This document shows, one piece after another, positions 56,448-64,000 of a DNA stretch of 64,000 nt. Position 1 is the first letter of the stretch, and each line of letters starts with the position of its first letter. The notes beneath the pieces are model-generated. The model made no database searches. It was not told the DNA's origin and saw only the letters and a list, made by a program, of their open reading frames with translations. The DNA comes from Blastocystis sp. Blastoise. Lineage: Eukaryota > Sar > Bigyra > Opalinata > Blastocystidae. A program made the translations under genes and the position numbers. The DNA lies in assembly GCA_039096225.1 (NCBI GenBank), contig JBBPEB010000009.1, positions 1,329,001-1,393,000 of the forward strand, read 5' to 3'.

Positions 56448-57411
56448 TCTTTATTAATATTATATATATTATTATTATTAGTTTTTTTTTATTTTCTTTT
56501 TCTTTTTCTTTTTTTAATAAAATAAAATAATCAACAAAACAATCAATTAATAATATATAATATATATATTTTTTTGTAATTTTATTTATTGAAACATATT
56601 ATTATTATTATTATATAAATATAATAATAATAATAATGATAATAATTGAACTGTTGTAAGAAATAAAAGAATAACTAATATAAGAATAAAATATATATAT
56701 ATATTAAAGTGTATAATTCATAAAATATACATTTAGATAATAAAATATTATTTGAAATATATATAAAGATAAACAAAGAAAAAGAAATAATAAACTATTA
56801 GAAAATAATAAGAATGAATACAACAGAAAGAATTGAATATATTGAATAATTATTTTTAAAAAAATTTATATAATACTATTATTGAAAAGTAAATACAATT
56901 TATATATATATATATTATTATTATTATTGAATATATAAATAATTATATATTCAATAAACTAGATATATATTTATATATTTTATATATATAATAACATAGA
57001 AACAAAAAATAATTATATTAAATAAAATAAGAAAACTAAAATAAACAAAAAAAAAATAATTATTTTTATATATAAAGATAGAGTAAGAGAAGGTTAATAA
57101 AAAAATAAAAGTAAATATTATTATTATTTAATAAATAATATAAAACTAACAAGAAGAAGAAGAAAAAATAGATTAAAGATAAATATATATATATATATAT
57201 TATATATATATATAGAAATAAAAGCAAAAGCATAACAAAAAAATAAATAATTATATTCTGTAAATATATATATATTATAATATTATTTTTATTATTAATA
57301 AAATAAAATATTGTTTTCTTTTTTATATTTTTATCTAAAAAAAAAAGAAAAAGAAAAAAAAAAAATAATGAATAAAAAAATATATTTTCATTTATAATAT
57401 ATTATAAATAA
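56448..57411. other. Convergent 3' spacer (right-arm copy)
   Basis: Inverted duplicate of 21155-22115, lying between the stop codons of the coiled-coil and SANT-like copies. AT-rich, no gene. Confidence 0.6.
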
Positions 57412-60388
<2,977 letters not shown>

Positions 60389-60873
60389 TTTCTAACACTA
60401 ATTATACATGACGTTACTAACACTTATATATATACAGAAATTCTATTTTTATATAGTAATAGCAATGTAAATCTCACTTGAATAATCTAAAATATATATA
60501 TATATATTAAATAATATTTAAACATAAAGAATAAATTATTTTAAAAAAATAAAATAAACAACATTCAAATAAAGATGATTCTATGAACTTATTAATCTTA
60601 TAAGAACTCACAGTAATCATTGATATCAATATGTATATTCTAATAATAGAAACAAAATGAAAAACACTCTTCTTATATAATAAACATACTAATCAAGAAA
60701 TATAACACAACAATTAATTATTACTTAAGTAAACAAATTATACAATAAGTAATAAGATAATAATTGAGTATAGAATGCTGAACAATTTGAATTAAAAAAA
60801 AAAACTTTGCTTCACTTCTTTCTCTTTATTATTATAATTTTCTATAATTATTTTTCATTTGTGCGGGACACAA

Positions 60874-62226
60874 TTGGCCAGACTAAATTGCGCTATTAAC
60901 TGTTCTCGGTTTCTGGCGGATACTACTAACCAGAAAGATAACAAAAAAAAGCCAGTGAAAAAATTGGTTTTATCACGATTATAAAGTAGTATTCTTTTGA
61001 TCATTTTTCAAAAATAAAAATCGAGGTACAAAAATCGTTTTTTGCTATTTTAAGGGCAAAGACGTTTGAATATAAAAGAAATTATATTTTTATTTATACA
61101 TATATGTTATTTAAATTATAAGAAAAGTGAGATATGAATCATAACATTAAAAATAAATGAGATATTAAGAAAAGTCTATAATCATTAAAAAAGTAAAATT
61201 ATAGAGAAAAAAAGTTAATAAACCTGGGAATGCTAAAAAAATTCTTTTTTTCCCATATTATTTAATTCTCTATTTTAGATTAATAACAGAAAAAAACTAT
61301 TTAAATTTAATTAATTCAGATATTATTATATGTATATATTTGTGGAAAAATATCATTTAAAGCTATAAACGTTATTTTCTAAGAATCAATACAATTATGT
61401 TTATAAAATATGACTATTCAAGCATAATTAACAAGATGTGTATTTTTAAAATATTTATTTAAAACAAATTGCAACTAAAAAACTATTTTGTGTATGTGAA
61501 TATAATGTGAATTAATAAATGGCAACATTTACGTGTTTAAATCGTTGTTTAAGAAACACTGAGACATTTCTTAGGAATAAAACCGATTTATTTCTCATTT
61601 TGAGTATTCAGAAAACACGGACTTTTTAATAAAATATTTTAATATATGTAGTCTTAGTAATAATACTTTGCTGATTATACACGAATAATGCATTTTATAA
61701 ACATAATTGTATTGATTCTTAGAAAATAACGTTTATAGCTTTAAATGATATTTTTCCACAAATATATACATATAATAATATCTGAATTAATTAAATTTAA
61801 ATAGTTTTTTTCTGTTATTAATCTAAAATAGAGAATTAAATAATATGGGAAAAAAAGAATTTTTTTAGCATTCCCAGGTTTATTAACTTTTTTTCTCTAT
61901 AATTTTACTTTTTTAATGATTATAGACTTTTCTTAATATCTCATTTATTTTTAATGTTATGATTCATATCTCACTTTTCTTATAATTTAAATAACATATA
62001 TATATAAATAAAAATATAATTTCTTTTATATTCAAATAATTTTGCCCTTAAAATAGCAAAAAACGTGTTTTTGTACCTCGATTTTTTGTTTTTAAAAAAT
62101 TGTCAGAAATAACTACTTTATAATCGTGATAAGATCGATTTTTTCACTGCGTTTTTTTTGTCATTTTCTGGTTTAAAATATCCGCCAGAACCGAGAATAT
62201 TTAATAGCGCAATTTAGTCTGGCCAA
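60874..62226. mobile_element. 1,353-bp foldback DNA transposon, non-autonomous
   Basis: Flanked by an 8-bp target duplication GGACACAA (60866-60873 and 62227-62234). The left arm of the large duplication carries this octamer once, uninterrupted (17696-17703, minus strand), which proves the insertion limits. The termini are TTGGCCAGAC...GTCTGGCCAA. The inverted repeats are about 535 bp each (60874-61409 and 61692-62226) around a 282-bp centre, with scattered differences. No transposase ORF. The 8-bp duplication fits hAT-like or P-like elements but the ends match no family I can name, so it presumably depends on a transposase encoded elsewhere. Confidence 0.95.
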
Positions 62227-62234
62227 GGACACAA

Positions 62235-63271
62235 ACTAAACCCTTCTTTTACTAAAAAGATATTCACAATTATTTATTAAATATTCCTATGACTTTATTA
62301 AATATTTATGAAACAAAATTTTATGGCATTCCTATTTTCAAGGGGATTGTCAATTAGAACCATTCTACATTCATTCTCTTTTTTCGTTTTCGTTTTCTTT
62401 TCTTTTAAAAAAAGACTAAACCAATAATTATATATTTATTATCATATATAGATTATCTTATAAGGTTTAGTTTTTCTATTTTATAATTATTGATTGGTTC
62501 TTTTCTATTATTAAAACAAAAGGATTCTTTATTACTTTTATAAAGATTGAAATCAATTCTAAATTATTTATAAAGACTTATTCTATCATATTTACTATAA
62601 AATAATAAAATATTAAAGAATGAAAAATTTTAAAAAATTATCTAGTTCTATAAAATCATTATTAAAATGAATATAAACAATAGATACTTCATTATAGATC
62701 ATCAATTAACGATTATCTATAAGTCAAACAATACAATAACAGAAATATAAGAAATATTTCAGAGTTTTTTAAAAATAAGCTTATGTTTTTCTTATAAATC
62801 ATTCCTTCTCATTATTATTTATTATTGATATTCATTAATATTATTATTCTATTTATTTTAAACTATATTTCTTTGATCATTATGAATAATTATTAAATTA
62901 ATAATTAAAAAATTATTTGTTTTAAATTTTGTCTTATTTCTTTTTATTTATAGTATATTTTATTATTTATAAAAGTGTTTTAAATATATTTATATTCATT
63001 AAAAGTTAAAATAATATTATTTTAGTTTTTTTATTAATTAATAAATTTTATACTGTATAAAAGAATATATTTTCTTTTTTAATAAAAAAAATATTTTTAT
63101 GTTAATAAGTAGAAAAATAATTAATAGATATAAATTTTATTTATATTTATTATAATGTAAAAGAAATGAAACTAAACTATTTTGTTATATATAAAGATAT
63201 TTTTAAACTATATTATATTTAATAATAATAATATTTAAAGAATAAGCAAAGCTAATTTGATTTATATATAA
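62235..63271. other. Intergenic spacer (right-arm copy)
   Basis: Inverted duplicate of about 16659-17695, between the foldback element and the 3' end of the AMSH-like copy. No gene recognised. Confidence 0.6.
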
Positions 63272-63804
63272 TTATATAGTTCTCATATCAATAACAGTTG
63301 TTATTTCATCTAAATAAACAACATTCTCTGCATTCTCATATAATATTAAATTATCAGGATGTTGATGATGTCCTTGTTGAGAACATGATTTAAGAAAAGG
63401 AATTTGAGAAGAACATAAACGAAATATACCACTTCTATATATATATTATATTATATAATATTATATATATATATATATATTTACGGTTTTTTAGTATCAA
63501 ATGGTGCAATAACAATAGCAATAGACTATAATAATATTTATAATAATATTTATAATAATATTCTTATTCATATACTTTATCTAAAAGAAGATGAAAAGGT
63601 AATGTAGTATGAATATCAATAGAAGAAAGAAAACAAGGTTGACGAGGATGAGACTATATATATATAATTAATAATAAGAATATATATATATATACATGAA
63701 TCCATCCTAACATATATATATCATGATTAGATAATTCAATACTAAGATCTTCTTCATTTAACATTGTACAACTATCACTATCACCCTATATATATATATA
63801 TATA

Positions 63805-63836
<32 letters not shown>

Positions 63837-63894
63837 TTTTTGTTTTGGAATAATTAAATGTGTTATTTTTATATCATCATTTATCTATATATAT

Positions 63895-63926
<32 letters not shown>

Positions 63927-64000
63927 ACATAGATTCCTCCTAAAATTCCACATGTTTCAAAAGGAGGTGTACTAATAATTGAAGAATAAGCTGCCTATAA
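63272..64000 (-). CDS. AMSH/STAMBP-like JAMM deubiquitinase (right-arm copy, 5' part beyond window)
   Basis: The catalytic-domain half of the second AMSH-like gene, stop TAA at 63272-63274. The same protein motifs as in the left copy are readable across exons: FETCGILGG, ITHLIIPKQ, the zinc motif WIHSHPRQPCFLSS and ID, then GIFRLC, HHQHPD and ENAENVVYLDEI. The gene structure differs. Introns at 63654-63695, 63786-63836 and 63885-63928 split what is one exon in the left copy, and the intron at 16536-16577 of the left copy is missing here. The window ends at an apparent further acceptor (TATAG before GCAGC) where the left copy reads TATAAG-GCAGC. The coding sequence is otherwise the same, so both genes could make the same enzyme. 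Confidence 0.88.
63654..63695 (-). other. Right-arm-only intron in AMSH gene (within the zinc motif)
   Basis: A 42-bp intron GTATATATATATATATTCTT...TATATATAG placed between CAT and TCT-CAT, that is, inside the His-Ser-His zinc motif. The left copy is continuous at 16234/16235. Confidence 0.92.
63786..63836 (-). other. Right-arm-only intron in AMSH gene
   Basis: A 51-bp intron GTATATATATAATAATAATA...ATATATAG between CAA-AAA and GGT-GAT. The left copy is continuous at 16144/16145. Confidence 0.92.
63885..63928 (-). other. Right-arm-only intron in AMSH gene
   Basis: A 44-bp intron GTATATATATAATATATATA...ATATATAG between ATC-TAT and ATA-AAT. The left copy is continuous at 16096/16097. Confidence 0.92.

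Overview
The window is nuclear DNA of a very AT-rich unicellular eukaryote. The signs are dense short introns of the form GTATATATA...TATATAG (about 35-145 bp), long Asn-coding AAT runs, a nuclear-type tRNA-Lys(CUU), and typical eukaryotic genes: a TGS1-type cap hypermethylase, an AMSH-type JAMM deubiquitinase, a pepsin-like protease and midasin-like giant AAA proteins. The lineage cannot be fixed from the sequence. Dictyostelid-like, anaerobic-fungus-like and other AT-rich protist or fungal lineages all remain possible.

Layout. 1-9155 (-): the 5' exons and part of the large 3' exon of a giant six-AAA-type protein (giant A). It runs off the left edge. 10035-11961 (-): a membrane-anchored pepsin-like protein. 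12508-14611 (-): trimethylguanosine synthase. It diverges from an AMSH-like deubiquitinase at 15025-16658 (+). 18181-21154 (+): a SANT-like, Asn-rich protein. 22116-23711 (-): a coiled-coil protein. 24076-24148 (+): tRNA-Lys. 24414-42099 (-): giant B, a paralogue of giant A. A 16-exon model gives an open frame of 5,573 aa. 43.9-47.1 kb (+): a decayed, 5'-truncated alanyl-tRNA synthetase. 47.2-48.6 kb (+): unrecognised exon-like fragments. 50.0-50.6 kb: a ladder of tiny non-coding exons. 50729-52399: an intact Tc1/mariner element. 52707-52851: a TA-flanked MITE.

From 53339 to the right edge the window repeats 16.03-25.165 kb in inverted orientation. The copy holds the end of giant B (frameshifted, and fused in frame to an unrelated 5' gene piece), tRNA-Lys, the coiled-coil gene, the SANT-like gene and the AMSH gene. 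The right arm also carries a 1,353-bp foldback transposon with an 8-bp target duplication. The left arm still holds the empty site.

The strongest observations come from comparing the arms. Although the arms are nearly identical, at least five short TA-rich introns are present in one arm and precisely absent in the other: four only on the right, one only on the left. The two coiled-coil copies also carry different splice-site mutations. Further points are the giant AAA/vWA paralogues with two extra vWA-like units and an unassigned alpha/beta segment, a family of TTCCCGCGGGAA-like GC-rich palindromes confined to 39.7-52.9 kb, and a strong 5' bias of introns in the long genes. Exon coordinates come from reading splice sites and frames by eye, not from transcripts.
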